64,000 nucleotides of DNA, from NCBI GenBank assembly GCA_028279215.1, contig JANQOF010000072.1, forward strand, positions 29,942 through 93,941. Direction: 5' to 3'. The notes under the pieces were generated by a model. That model had not been told where the DNA came from, did not search any database, and saw nothing but the letters and a program-made list of their open reading frames with translations. Below, in pieces: positions 1 to 7,904 of the stretch; positions within the stretch are counted from its first letter, which is position 1, and every line of letters starts with the position of its first letter. This stretch comes from Pirellulales bacterium. GTDB lineage: Bacteria; Planctomycetota; Planctomycetia; Pirellulales; Lacipirellulaceae. Position numbers and translations under genes: made by a program.

Positions 1-2
1 CA

Positions 3-227
3 TCGACGTTGCCGACCGAATCGCCTACGGCTGAATTGACGGCATCCGCGGAGACGGTTGCAACCGTCGAACTGCCTTCGACGCCCGGCGGTTATCGCCC
101 CGGCGGCACTACCAGCTACCCAGAAAGCCAAGCATCGGCTTCGATCGCCACACGCCCGGAAAGCAGCAACGAGTCGCCTACGGCATCCGAAAACAGCGCG
201 CCTTCGCCGTACGGCCGATATCGTTAG
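3..227 (+). CDS. C-terminal end of a Ser/Thr/Pro-rich protein (5' end outside window)
   Basis: The frame is open from the window edge to a TAG at 225-227, so only the tail of a longer gene is visible. The ~74 residues are rich in Ser, Thr, Pro, Glu and Ala and end in YGRYR, with no predicted secondary structure or recognisable domain. This looks like a low-complexity linker or tail of an exported or envelope protein. Function unknown. An internal ATG at position 9 could be used, but nothing marks it as a start. Confidence 0.5.
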   Translation, partial: STLPTESPTAELTASAETVATVELPSTPGGYRPGGTTSYPESQASASIATRPESSNESPTASENSAPSPYGRYR

Positions 228-278
228 CAATCGGCGGTTGGGTAATAGAGGCACTCGGCCAACCGCGTTAGTGCTTGC

Positions 279-602
279 TTACCAGCCAAGCACCATATTT
301 GACTCAATGACCTTGCGAGCTTGTTCGAGGTCGACACCGGTTTCGTGCATGTACAAACGAATGGCGTGCACTTTGTCGCCAGCCGCTTTGTTCAGGCAGT
401 CGCGTGCGGTATGGCAAATGTCCACCTGTTCCGAAATGCCAAGCGCACCTTTCGAGATTACCCACGTGTCACGTGGCCGCTTCGTCATTCGGATGACGCT
501 CTCGGACGGATAAGCGTCGCTTACCACCGCCGATGCCGCGTCGGCATCCGATGCCCACGTGATAATGATGTGGTTGTCGGTCTCGACTTCAAATAAGGGC
601 AT
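279..602 (-). CDS. Small hypothetical protein with L7/L12-like C-terminal segment
   Basis: A 107-aa soluble protein starting at ATG 600-602 with an AGGA ribosome site upstream. No enzyme motif is visible. Residues ~74-103 have the pattern hydrophobic-K/R-x-hydrophobic-x-x-TG-x-x-L-x-x-A-K/R-x-V/I-E, which resembles the C-terminal helix-turn-helix of ribosomal protein bL12. That part may be a small bL12-CTD-like fold; this is a resemblance seen by eye, not an assignment. It is convergent with the partial gene on the left and stands alone. Confidence 0.6.
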   Translation of the reverse strand: MPLFEVETDNHIIITWASDADAASAVVSDAYPSESVIRMTKRPRDTWVISKGALGISEQVDICHTARDCLNKAAGDKVHAIRLYMHETGVDLEQARKVIESNMVLGW

Positions 603-894
603 GGGTCATTCCTTTCCTATTGCAGGGCCCGCTCGCACGTGCCCCATGAATAAGCACGTTGCTGGTGGATCTCAACTTTCGCGGCCAGCCGAGGGATAGG
701 TACCGGCCGTGGCGACGGCTCGCCCGCGGTCGCTGATTTGGTACGTCCCTATGTTACGGCTTTGCCCCCGGGTGGGTCAACGAACCACCCCCCATTTTGG
801 GCGGCGGCTTGGGACCAACCGCACGTCGCGGGCACGCGTGTGGTTTTCCGGGGCTCGTCGAGCGTATGGCTACCCAGCAATCGCCGTGATGTGC

Positions 895-1827
895 CTAAAC
901 CGAAGTCAGGGAACACGGTGCCTCACTGGGCGTGCTCAGGTCGGCATGAAGACCTTCACCAGTGTGGACGAATTGCCCACCAACGCTGTCGGCTCGAGCA
1001 CTGTAGAGGGCTGAATCGGCACGAGACAACCAAGCGTGAGAGGAGTCGCCCGGTAGGGCTTCCGCAATGCCCACCGCCACGTCAAGCCCACACTGCTCGG
1101 AGAGTCGTTTTCGCAATCGCGCCCCGAACACACGGCCGCCGGTGAGCGGGGTCTTTGGCATCAGCACCGCGAACTCGACGCCACCCAGTCGAGCGACGTA
1201 GTCGCTCGACCTCCCACACTCCTCAATCTCGCAAGCGATCCTTTTCACAAAGGCGCGATGTGCGTCGCTACCCGGCGCTCTATCGTCAGGCGAAGCAACG
1301 CTTACTAGCGCCAGCGAAGCAGGCGCGGCGCCACGCGCTCGATCGGTCAACGCCAACGCCAATTGCTCTTCCAGGGCGGGGGTATTTCCTAGGCCGGTGA
1401 TCGGGTCGGTACGCCCTTCGGTAAAGTTAGCAAGCACCTGCGATTGCTGCCGCAGCTCGTCGTAAGCTACCGACAACTGGGAAGCCAAGCGCAGCGTGGG
1501 TATGATGACCTGTTCTGTCTCATTCGAGAGCAAATGAAGCGCCGACCGCCGATCGAATTCGACCGCTTCGTCTACTTTGTCCTTGAACCTATCGACGTAG
1601 CTACGATGCTCGGCGAGCTGTTTTCGCAACTCTTCCACGGTCGATTCAAGCTGCCGCGCTACCCGGGCGGCTCGGTGCAACTCTCTTGGGCCCACTGCGG
1701 CCAGTGTTGGCGCTGCCACTTGGGTCGAACGGCGACCGAACAAATAGCCAATTAGTGCCACAGCTGCCAGGCCCATGGTGGCAGGAATACCCACCAGCGC
1801 ACCTGTCACCCAGTCAAACCATTCCAT
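895..1827 (-). CDS. Membrane-anchored GGDEF-domain protein with degenerate active site
   Basis: About 310 aa. One transmembrane helix (residues ~8-30) is followed by a coiled coil (~48-95) and a C-terminal GGDEF domain beginning with DPITGLGN (~141). The signature loop reads RLGGVEF (GGVEF at ~215-219): the acidic metal-binding residue in GG(D/E)EF is Val. Diguanylate cyclases need that position, so it is probably catalytically dead and acts as a sensor or scaffold, though this is inference. ATG 1825-1827 is preferred; a GTG 15 bases upstream is possible. A 55-aa membrane protein lies immediately upstream on the same strand. Confidence 0.8.
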   Translation of the reverse strand: MEWFDWVTGALVGIPATMGLAAVALIGYLFGRRSTQVAAPTLAAVGPRELHRAARVARQLESTVEELRKQLAEHRSYVDRFKDKVDEAVEFDRRSALHLLSNETEQVIIPTLRLASQLSVAYDELRQQSQVLANFTEGRTDPITGLGNTPALEEQLALALTDRARGAAPASLALVSVASPDDRAPGSDAHRAFVKRIACEIEECGRSSDYVARLGGVEFAVLMPKTPLTGGRVFGARLRKRLSEQCGLDVAVGIAEALPGDSSHAWLSRADSALYSARADSVGGQFVHTGEGLHADLSTPSEAPCSLTSV

Positions 1828-1857
1828 CTCTAGGCTCCCCACGGCCGGCCAGTTGGA

Positions 1858-2025
1858 TTAGAAGTTGTTTCGCGAGCCGTAGCCGCGCATGCACAGAAAA
1901 CCACAGGCGGCGGCCACACCCAATACAACGACCCACTCTTCGCGCGACAGGCCGTTGAACCAGGCCCAAGTGTTTCCGCTGATTGCATTCAGCCTGTCGA
2001 AGATCGATTGAGTAACCGCAGCCAT
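1858..2025 (-). CDS. Small single-pass membrane protein
   Basis: A 55-aa protein starting at ATG 2023-2025. It has a short amphipathic N-terminus with aromatic residues (NTWAWFNGL), one hydrophobic helix (~residues 31-47: VVVLGVAAACGFLCM) and a short basic tail. It lies 30 bases upstream of the GGDEF gene on the same strand and may be co-transcribed. The open frame extends upstream to ~2220, but that extension is basic low-quality sequence and the internal ATG gives a coherent small membrane protein. Function unknown. Confidence 0.5.
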   Translation of the reverse strand: MAAVTQSIFDRLNAISGNTWAWFNGLSREEWVVVLGVAAACGFLCMRGYGSRNNF

Positions 2026-2239
2026 TACTGGGCTCCGTGTAGAAAAATCACCAGGACGGTCAAGTCTACGGCGCGGGCAGCGCCAATTGCTTCGAAGTTG
2101 GCTCCCATCACCAAAAAGCGACAACACCGCCCAAGGCCTCCCCGGCACAAGCGGCATCACCCGCGCCAACCCACCGGCTGGATTTGTTCGCACCAAACGC
2201 ATGTCCCAACGAACCCCCAATAGTCTGCCGGCGTCCCAA

Positions 2240-2269
2240 TTGACGGGTTTGTAGCCGGGTGTCTAAAAT
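2240..2269 (+). promoter_or_regulatory. Sigma70-like promoter for tRNA-Asp
   Basis: TTGACG at 2240-2245 and TAAAAT at 2264-2269 are separated by 18 bases. They lie about 60 bases upstream of the tRNA gene with no other gene between. Assigned by consensus only. Confidence 0.5.
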
Positions 2270-2330
2270 ACCGGGCTCCGGTGCGGGAAATGTCGCGAAG
2301 CGGCTGATTGCAACGGAAATCCACCCAACC

Positions 2331-2404
2331 GGCGCGGTAGCTCAATTGGTTAGAGTCCTGGACTGTCGATCCAGTGGTTGCGGGTTCGAGTCCCGTCCGC
2401 GTCG
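2331..2404 (+). tRNA. tRNA-Asp (anticodon GTC)
   Basis: A 74-nt cloverleaf can be folded by eye. The acceptor stem GGCGCGG pairs with CCGCGTC (2397-2403), with discriminator G at 2404. There is a D-arm GCTC/GAGT. The anticodon arm is CTGGA/TCCAG around loop CTGTCGA, giving anticodon GTC. The T-arm is GCGGG-TTCGAGT-CCCGT. No CCA is encoded. The 3' part (from 2363) is duplicated at 14489-14534, which marks this gene as the attachment site of the island that follows. The complete gene is the copy next to the recombinase, as expected for tRNA-targeting elements. Confidence 0.95.
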
Positions 2405-2408
2405 CTAG
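2363..2408 (+). repeat. Left attachment repeat (tRNA-proximal), 46 bp
   Basis: These 46 bases run from the anticodon loop to four bases past the tRNA end and are identical to 14489-14534 in the same orientation. Flanks differ on both sides. Interpreted as the recombination core duplicated by integration. Confidence 0.9.
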
Positions 2409-2477
2409 AAAAAACCTCTGCCGAAATAGTGCTTTTTGTTACCTACCGATGTTCGGTAGTGCGGCGTTTTCCAAGAT

Positions 2478-2504
2478 GCCAAAGCGGTACATACCGTTTT
2501 GCGC
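2478..2504 (+). repeat. Left subterminal palindrome of the island
   Basis: The core AAAGCGGTACATACCGTTTT is a 20-bp palindrome with one mismatch. With its flanks (gcc at the left, gcgc at the right) it matches the reverse complement of 14333-14359 at 24 of 27 positions. It lies 22 bases upstream of the recombinase start codon, so it could be an arm-type binding site, an operator for the recombinase gene, or both. Confidence 0.75.
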
Positions 2505-2525
2505 TAGTAAAGGAGAACCCGTACC

Positions 2526-3131
2526 ATGCCGAAGCTCACACACTCTCTCCCCAAGTATCGACGCCACCGTGCGAGCGGCCAGGCCGTGACCACCCTAGGC
2601 GGCAAAGACTTCTACCTTGGACCCTTTGGCACAAAAGCCAGCAAGGCCGAGTATGACCGCCTGGTAGCTGAGTATCTTGCGTCTGGCCGTTCTACTGCAT
2701 TCGGGAAGGCCGATGAGTCACTGACCGTCGTCGAGGTCGTGATGGCGTACCTGAAGCACGCCAAGGCCTACTACGGGACTGGGGACAACAGTGAGTTTCA
2801 CCGGATCAAGTTGGCGCTGAAGCCTGTACGGAAGCTGTACGGACGGACGATGGCAGATTCGTTTGCGGCGCCAGAGTTCAAGGCGGTTCGGCAGTCGTTT
2901 GTGGACGCGGGGAATGCACGTTCCTACGTCAACGCACAGGCGAAGCGTGTGACTCGGATGTTCCGTTGGGCTGCGGCGGAGGGCTTGGTTTCTCCTGCTG
3001 TCCCTCAGTTGCTATCTCTCATCCCCAGCCTACTGAAGGGCCGTACTTCAGCTCGAGAGACGGGCCCCGTGCTTCCAGCTGATGATGAACTGGTGGACGC
3101 AGTGCTTCCACACCAATCCAAAAGCACCTAG
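2526..3131 (+). CDS. Truncated tyrosine recombinase/integrase (N-terminal half)
   Basis: 201 aa with start ATG 2526 behind AGGAGA. Residues ~1-60 form the basic arm-binding type region with the phrase LGPFGTKASKAEYDRLVAEY. Residues ~65-150 form the core-binding helical domain, ending in the typical RMFRWAAAEGLV phrase. Family members are usually 350-420 aa and carry the R-H-R-Y catalytic domain after this point. Here the frame stops about 45 residues later, after AVLPHQSKST, and no catalytic domain is found downstream. It lies next to the tRNA, the usual position for an island integrase. Probably a non-functional remnant. Confidence 0.8.
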   Translation: MPKLTHSLPKYRRHRASGQAVTTLGGKDFYLGPFGTKASKAEYDRLVAEYLASGRSTAFGKADESLTVVEVVMAYLKHAKAYYGTGDNSEFHRIKLALKPVRKLYGRTMADSFAAPEFKAVRQSFVDAGNARSYVNAQAKRVTRMFRWAAAEGLVSPAVPQLLSLIPSLLKGRTSARETGPVLPADDELVDAVLPHQSKST

Positions 3132-3287
3132 AAGTACCCGATTTTACCCACCGTGTCGCACTCTCCAATAAATCAAAAGTTTACTCAGTAAACAAAATGC
3201 TTACGCCTTAGACAGTGATGGCCAGGGGCGTCAGGTAGAACACAGCGTTCGCCTCCCACTGCCAGAGCATCACTGGAGATTCCAGCA

Positions 3288-3443
3288 ATGGAAGCGAAGG
3301 CACTTGAGGCATCCACTCTCTTGGATGTCCAGCAATTGAGTGACGCGCTGCAATGCTCCCCCCGGCATACACGCCCAGGGCATCCCCAAAGGCACTGCGG
3401 TATCGTTGTTATCGATCTTTGGCATGGGGCTTGGAGTATATGA
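3288..3443 (+). CDS. Short HTH-like protein, possible excisionase remnant
   Basis: 51 aa, start ATG 3288 with GGAG nine bases upstream. The first half (LLDVQQLSDALQCSPRH) matches the opening of MerR/AlpA-type (HTH_17) DNA-binding domains used by excisionases. The second half does not continue the family pattern, which suggests a frameshift or recent decay. The stop overlaps the start of the next gene as ATGA, so the two would be translationally coupled. A perfect GTTTACT-C-AGTAAAC dyad at 3179-3193 upstream could be an operator. Function is inferred from position and the partial motif only. Confidence 0.4.
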   Translation: MEAKALEASTLLDVQQLSDALQCSPRHTRPGHPQRHCGIVVIDLWHGAWSI

Positions 3444-3661
3444 GCCGAGGGACAAACAAGACAAAACGGAAACGGCCAAATGAAGTTGCACACCGTGGGG
3501 CGAGTGACGACCCTACACCTGATGAAATAGCCGAGCGTTGCGCAGAGATCCAGAGGACGTGGACGAAATCCACGAGAGAGAGGCGGCTGGGAATCCAGCA
3601 GCAAGAAGTTGAAGCCCCGCTAGTCCTTATCGGGGACATCGATTGGGATGCAGTTCTTTGA
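3440..3661 (+). CDS. Small basic/acidic hypothetical protein
   Basis: 73 aa. A Lys/Arg-rich start (MSRGTNKTKRKRPNE) is followed by a helical segment with the phrase DEIAERCAEIQRTWTKSTRERR. Similar helical phrases occur in small planctomycete island proteins, but no function is known to me. ATG 3440 overlaps the stop of the preceding HTH-like gene, which supports this start over the in-frame start at 3353. Confidence 0.5.
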   Translation: MSRGTNKTKRKRPNEVAHRGASDDPTPDEIAERCAEIQRTWTKSTRERRLGIQQQEVEAPLVLIGDIDWDAVL

Positions 3662-3715
3662 CAATTTGAATACTTGCCGCGTGGGTCAGAGCGTGAACGG
3701 CCGCCACGCGGTAGG

Positions 3716-3913
3716 CTACCACGCAAGCGATATTACTCCGACCGCTGCGGCTGACGATGCGACCAGCAGCAATATGCAGCAGCCGGGATTAAACTTCACA
3801 CCCTTCTTCGAGATGTTGAGGTTGCCCTTGCCTTTGCTCCCGACGCGAACACTTGTGGGCTTCCCCCACTTACCGGTGTTGATCTTGAAGCCGCCACCCC
3901 TTTTGCGTCCCAC
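3716..3913 (-). CDS. Small basic protein with C-terminal hydrophobic helix (DUF4236-like)
   Basis: 65 aa, GTG start at 3911-3913 with a G-run ribosome site upstream. A basic, Gly-rich N-terminus contains NLNISKKGVKF, reminiscent of the N-terminal motif of DUF4236 proteins. A hydrophobic segment (CCILLLVASSAAAVGVISL) ends the protein. It begins three bases after the stop of the nuclease gene and is probably in the same transcript. Function unknown. Confidence 0.5.
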   Translation of the reverse strand: MGRKRGGGFKINTGKWGKPTSVRVGSKGKGNLNISKKGVKFNPGCCILLLVASSAAAVGVISLAW

Positions 3914-3916
3914 GGT

Positions 3917-5017
3917 CTATTGCCCCCCATCACCTGAAGTGGTGTTGGCAACGCGCGACTCGACCCCACGCTCGCCGTCACGCCAATCCCACGGCGGTAT
4001 GGCCTTGCCGTCGGCCCATAGACCCCGCTTTGCAAGTCGCGCCTCTTGCTCCGCAGCGGCCAACTGGTCGTCTGAGTTGTACTTTTTGAAGTGCCACGCG
4101 TATCCCGCACGGACCAGCGCTTTGTTCACGTCCCGGCCATTGAGCATGACGACGCCCAGGGTCCGCTTGTAACGATCCTTGCCCGTGACATTCACCACAA
4201 CTTCTTTGCCGAAGATGGCGCGGGATAGTGCTTGTTTGGCGTTGGCTCCAAATGGCTGCCCAATCTCTGGCGAATCAATGCCTTCGAGGCGGACCTTGAC
4301 CGGAATGCGATGTACGAGCACGCCGATTGTATCGCCATTGGTTACGGCCACTACTTTGCCGACTAGCGACTCGCTATCCAAGTCATCGCTGTCAACATCT
4401 CTAACGAATGCAATCAATTTGCCGATGTACTCCGCGTCCTCATCGCTGATGCGATCCATCGGAACCTGAATGGTGTCGCCGTCCATCTTAAGCAGCACCA
4501 CAAGGTCTTCCGACGCATCGCACAACTTGGCGTAGACGTGGAAGTTTCGATCGCTCGAATACCAACGTTTGTAGACGCTGCGATACTGCGGATGCTTACT
4601 TGCGTGGTCCAGCGCCGCCGCTCGGTCCGCGAGGCTCAGGTCGGCTATCGCAACATCAATCACGCCATCGACTGGCTCGGTCATACGAAGCGACTCACCG
4701 TCAGGCGAGTAACTTCCAAGCGGCGCTTGGCCGACTGGTTCGCCCTTCCGGCTGTGCCATAGGTGGAGCTTCGCACGCGAGGGACGAGGCTTAGGTTTGG
4801 ACGTTCGATCGGCGGCCGAACGCTCCAAGGATCGAAACGCTGACGACGGGGCCAAACTGGAGGCTGGCGGAGTCGATGGACGGGAGCCACCGTTGTGGTA
4901 GTGGTAGCCACCATTCTTCCGGTCGTGATGACCACCGTTGGCGTCTGTGCGTCCAGGGTGGGCACACACCGGGCCCGCTATAACGCAGGCAGCTAAGACA
5001 ATCGCGGCACGTTGCAT
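3917..5017 (-). CDS. Secreted YHYH-SHD1-thermonuclease protein
   Basis: 366 aa. A signal peptide (~1-19, ending VCA) is followed by a YHYH-type His-rich motif (HPGRTDANGGHH...GGYHYH, ~20-41), a Pro/Ser linker, an SHD1-like domain (~150-198, ending in the typical PMDRISDEDAEYI) and a staphylococcal-nuclease domain (~220-338). The nuclease residues equivalent to R35, E43 and R87 of SNase are present as R243 (KVRLEGIDSPE), E251 and R285 (KDRYKRT). It is predicted to cleave extracellular or periplasmic DNA/RNA in a Ca-dependent way. It lies inside the island and may help degrade incoming or environmental nucleic acid; that role is inference. Confidence 0.85.
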   Translation of the reverse strand: MQRAAIVLAACVIAGPVCAHPGRTDANGGHHDRKNGGYHYHNGGSRPSTPPASSLAPSSAFRSLERSAADRTSKPKPRPSRAKLHLWHSRKGEPVGQAPLGSYSPDGESLRMTEPVDGVIDVAIADLSLADRAAALDHASKHPQYRSVYKRWYSSDRNFHVYAKLCDASEDLVVLLKMDGDTIQVPMDRISDEDAEYIGKLIAFVRDVDSDDLDSESLVGKVVAVTNGDTIGVLVHRIPVKVRLEGIDSPEIGQPFGANAKQALSRAIFGKEVVVNVTGKDRYKRTLGVVMLNGRDVNKALVRAGYAWHFKKYNSDDQLAAAEQEARLAKRGLWADGKAIPPWDWRDGERGVESRVANTTSGDGGQ

Positions 5018-5149
5018 GGCACCCCTCTAGCGAACGTGTGAGAACCGGATCATCACATCAGTATGCCGCCGCCAGAACCCAGCGCCAACATACCAGATTA
5101 GCACCGAGAGAACGCAGTGGCCTTGGGGTTGATGAACCCGCCACCCCAG

Positions 5150-5962
5150 CTAATCATCATTCATTTCACGCTCTGCTTCGCTGCCGTCTGCCGGGGAAGA
5201 TAGTTCTAGCATTTCTTGTGGTATTCTCGCTTTACGCAAGTCCTCCATCACTCGTACCGAAGCTTCAGAAAACAACGACGGTTTTAGCTCCTCTACCCTC
5301 TTATCAACTTGCTCGTTCATTTTCTGGGCAGCTTGGGAGTCGCGAAGTTTGTTCATTCCAAAGACGAGCGCGGAAAACAGCATTAGGAGACCTGGCCACA
5401 CCAAGGTTGATGTAGAGGGCGTAGATTCCTGAAACAGTCGATTAGCGTCGTAATGCACTTGGCCATGCAGGATGGCTATTGCGCCGGCGGCCTTCCAGTC
5501 TACGTCAGGAGAGTAGATTCGACAGGTCATGCATTGCCAGTAGCGTAAGCTTTTTCCAGTCGGAGCGAAGCGGATTCTTGTACTTCCGGCGTTCGTGAAT
5601 ACATCATGGGTTACGCCGGGGCCGTCTTCGACAATTAACCCTTTCGTAAACTTCTTTGTTGTCTCATCGTATGATTCACGCACCTCTACTTCCAGCGTGG
5701 CACCGTTGAGATTACCCGGCCCCGGATTGTAGACCTTCCACTCCCTGGCGAGCACTGCAGGATTATTGGATAGGCCTGGTACTATGCGGTCTTGGTATCC
5801 AGCAACGGGAATGGTGGCGAAGTGTAGGTAGATGCCCCAGGCAAACCAAACCGCACCAGCAAGAAAACCTAGGACTGTTGCTGTATTCCCAGCCCTTTGG
5901 CCGCTGAAACTCTGTGCTATTCGCCCAAGTATATTGCTGGACTCGCCCAAGTCGTCAGTCAC
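5150..5962 (-). CDS. Two-TM membrane protein with beta-rich extracytoplasmic region
   Basis: ~270 aa from GTG 5960-5962, which overlaps the upstream gene's TGA by eight bases; a TTG at 5995 would add 11 residues. One TM segment near residues 30-50 (LGFLAGAVWFAWGIYLHF) and another near 195-212 (LVWPGLLMLFSALVFG) enclose a ~145-residue beta-rich region containing CMTC. A charged cytoplasmic tail follows. No family recognised. The overlap with the PLD-like gene implies coupled expression and probably a shared function. Confidence 0.6.
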   Translation of the reverse strand: MTDDLGESSNILGRIAQSFSGQRAGNTATVLGFLAGAVWFAWGIYLHFATIPVAGYQDRIVPGLSNNPAVLAREWKVYNPGPGNLNGATLEVEVRESYDETTKKFTKGLIVEDGPGVTHDVFTNAGSTRIRFAPTGKSLRYWQCMTCRIYSPDVDWKAAGAIAILHGQVHYDANRLFQESTPSTSTLVWPGLLMLFSALVFGMNKLRDSQAAQKMNEQVDKRVEELKPSLFSEASVRVMEDLRKARIPQEMLELSSPADGSEAEREMNDD

Positions 5963-6614
5963 GCCCGGTGTTAGCTGCCAGACTACCGCCGGCAACTTCT
6001 AATTTGATGTCTTTAGAATTGCCCCAGACCTGATCGAACCACTCACGAAGAACGGCAGCGTTCGGCTGGTCATTAAAACATATGCGAGCTGGTATCTCAG
6101 GATGAAAATCGTCATCACTCCGAAATTCATTTCCAGTAAAGGTATCATGCTCCGACTCGAAGCGATATGCTTCATCGTCGACTAGGAAGAAGTGATTCCG
6201 TGGCCGGTCGGCCCCCATGTCGACTTCTTGCCGCATTGAGACATTCTTATGCGCGGAGAACTGCTCGAGAGAAGACTTAAACGCGCTGCCCTCAGTAAGC
6301 AAAATGCGCAGCTGTCCACCAAGGTCAAGGAACCTTTGCAGCTTGACGGCGACATCACCACCGTAAATGCGTTGCGGCATTGAGTCGGTGCGTAGCCTGA
6401 CTTCCACGGGGTGCGCGGAGCCCGAATTATGCGACTGCATTTGCAGGGTTGTCGCAAGCTCCGTCAGTTGCCCAATGGCAACTTCACATTGCCATGGAAA
6501 GCGATTCGCAACGGCATCGCTAGACTTAGCTACTCGAGCAACCCCCATTGCAGTTCGGTACTGCCGGCGAATTTCTTCGCTCACACGGCCCACTGGCGGC
6601 AAGTCTATAGACAT
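5955..6614 (-). CDS. Soluble protein with degenerate phospholipase D-like C-terminus
   Basis: 219 aa from ATG 6612-6614; the frame is open upstream to 6788 but that part is poor coding sequence. The C-terminal ~110 residues have the layout of PLD-fold proteins: RNHFFLVDDEAYRFESEHD, then ARICFNDQPNAAVLREWFDQVW. The catalytic HxK pair is missing (HFF), so no hydrolase activity is expected. The N-terminal half is helical. It is paired by overlap with a two-TM protein, the sensor-plus-membrane-partner layout also seen in some defence modules. That link is speculation. Confidence 0.55.
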   Translation of the reverse strand: MSIDLPPVGRVSEEIRRQYRTAMGVARVAKSSDAVANRFPWQCEVAIGQLTELATTLQMQSHNSGSAHPVEVRLRTDSMPQRIYGGDVAVKLQRFLDLGGQLRILLTEGSAFKSSLEQFSAHKNVSMRQEVDMGADRPRNHFFLVDDEAYRFESEHDTFTGNEFRSDDDFHPEIPARICFNDQPNAAVLREWFDQVWGNSKDIKLEVAGGSLAANTGRD

Positions 6615-7011
6615 TTTTCTCTTGCGAGCTATCGACAACCAGAGGTAGAGAAAATCAAAGAACCCAAAGATATTATAGTGTGGGTGAGATCCCGTCAATA
6701 TCCTGCAACCTAGCAAAATCGGCGAGTACGGCCAGCAGACTCCCGTGAAATCACGCATAACCACTAGATCACGCGGCGAGCAACGCACCCGTCAACGACT
6801 AAATCCATCGTTCTTTCGGCCTGCTGCTAAGCTTGCGGAGGTCGGCTAGGATTTGTTGGCGGTGGGTCATTGAAAACCCTCAACTCAGTGTTTCACGGTG
6901 GTCAAGTCGTGTGATGTTAGTATATGCTAGTGGCGTGACCCTTCGGTTGGTAGCGACTCCCAGTTCTCCGGCCGTAATCGGCGGCATCGTCAAAAAGCGT
7001 TTGGTAGACGC
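6615..7011. other. Gene-free divergent intergenic region
   Basis: 397 bases between the PLD-like gene (leftward) and the PEP-CTERM protein (rightward). It must hold both promoters, but no convincing -35/-10 pair or hairpin stands out. Short frames here look non-coding. Confidence 0.5.
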
Positions 7012-7836
7012 TTGCCGTCCACCTGTCTAACTTTGCTTGGAGATGCTAGTGATGCCCAGATCAAAAGCTTAGTTTTTGTGTCACTGCTCTTTCTTTGCCA
7101 AACGGTCGTTGCGGACTTTTCCCTCAACACTGAGTTTCAACTAGGCAGCCGTGGTAACCACCATGGGATTGCGTTCGACGGAGTCAACTGGCACATCGCC
7201 GCTTCGTTCACCAATATCTTTCGCAACTACGACTCGACCTTTACCTTCATCAGTGACACCACGGTAGCTGGCGTGGATGACATGCGTGGTCTAGCGTATG
7301 ATTCAACCATGGGAGGCTTTTTCGTGGGTGATCAACGTGCTGGCGTTGTTCGTATCGTTAATGCTGACGGCACCGAGAGTTCGCAATTCTTAACTTCTTC
7401 TGGGCTCAATGCCATCGCTTACGATGCAGTTGGTGACTCGATTTGGCTAGCACACTTTAGCGGTCTGGTAGAGAATCGGACGCGAGCCGGATCGTTAATA
7501 TCTTCTTTTGTCGGCGGCCAACGATGGACAGGATTGGCCTATGATGACTTCAACGACACACTGCTGTTGCTTGAGACTGACGACGACACACTTTTTGAGT
7601 ACCAGACAGATGGTACGTTGCTCGGAGAAATCGTCAGCAATGATATGGTGACTGGGAATGGTCAGGGGTTGGCATACGACTCGTCGCTTGGCCGCTTGTG
7701 GGTTACGTCACAAAACGGGCGAGTTGCAATCTGGGATGATTCAAGTCGCGCAGTCCCAGAACCAAGTGGTAAGACGACTATTCTATTGGGCGCGACTCTG
7801 CTCTCCATCATTGTTTCGCTAAGATCACAGCAGTGA
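7012..7836 (+). CDS. Secreted beta-propeller-like protein with PEP-CTERM sorting tail
   Basis: Up to 274 aa. A hydrophobic signal segment (SLVFVSLLFLCQTVVA) precedes a mature part made of repeated 40-45-residue units of the type GLAYDS...LW/FV...DG, as in NHL/YVTN-like beta propellers. The end is VPEPSGKTTILLG... plus a hydrophobic helix and a weak basic tail (RSQQ), a PEP-CTERM signal recognised by exosortase. The basic cluster is weaker than usual. Start is uncertain: TTG 7012, TTG 7033 or GTG 7078 all precede or cut into the signal peptide. Probably surface-attached or released by exosortase; ligand unknown. Confidence 0.75.
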   Translation: MPSTCLTLLGDASDAQIKSLVFVSLLFLCQTVVADFSLNTEFQLGSRGNHHGIAFDGVNWHIAASFTNIFRNYDSTFTFISDTTVAGVDDMRGLAYDSTMGGFFVGDQRAGVVRIVNADGTESSQFLTSSGLNAIAYDAVGDSIWLAHFSGLVENRTRAGSLISSFVGGQRWTGLAYDDFNDTLLLLETDDDTLFEYQTDGTLLGEIVSNDMVTGNGQGLAYDSSLGRLWVTSQNGRVAIWDDSSRAVPEPSGKTTILLGATLLSIIVSLRSQQ

Positions 7837-7904
7837 CCCACCTGTGCGATTTGGATTTCCGGTCTAACCTTGCCTCAGCTTCATCGTCCTGCGTAGGCTA
7901 GCAC

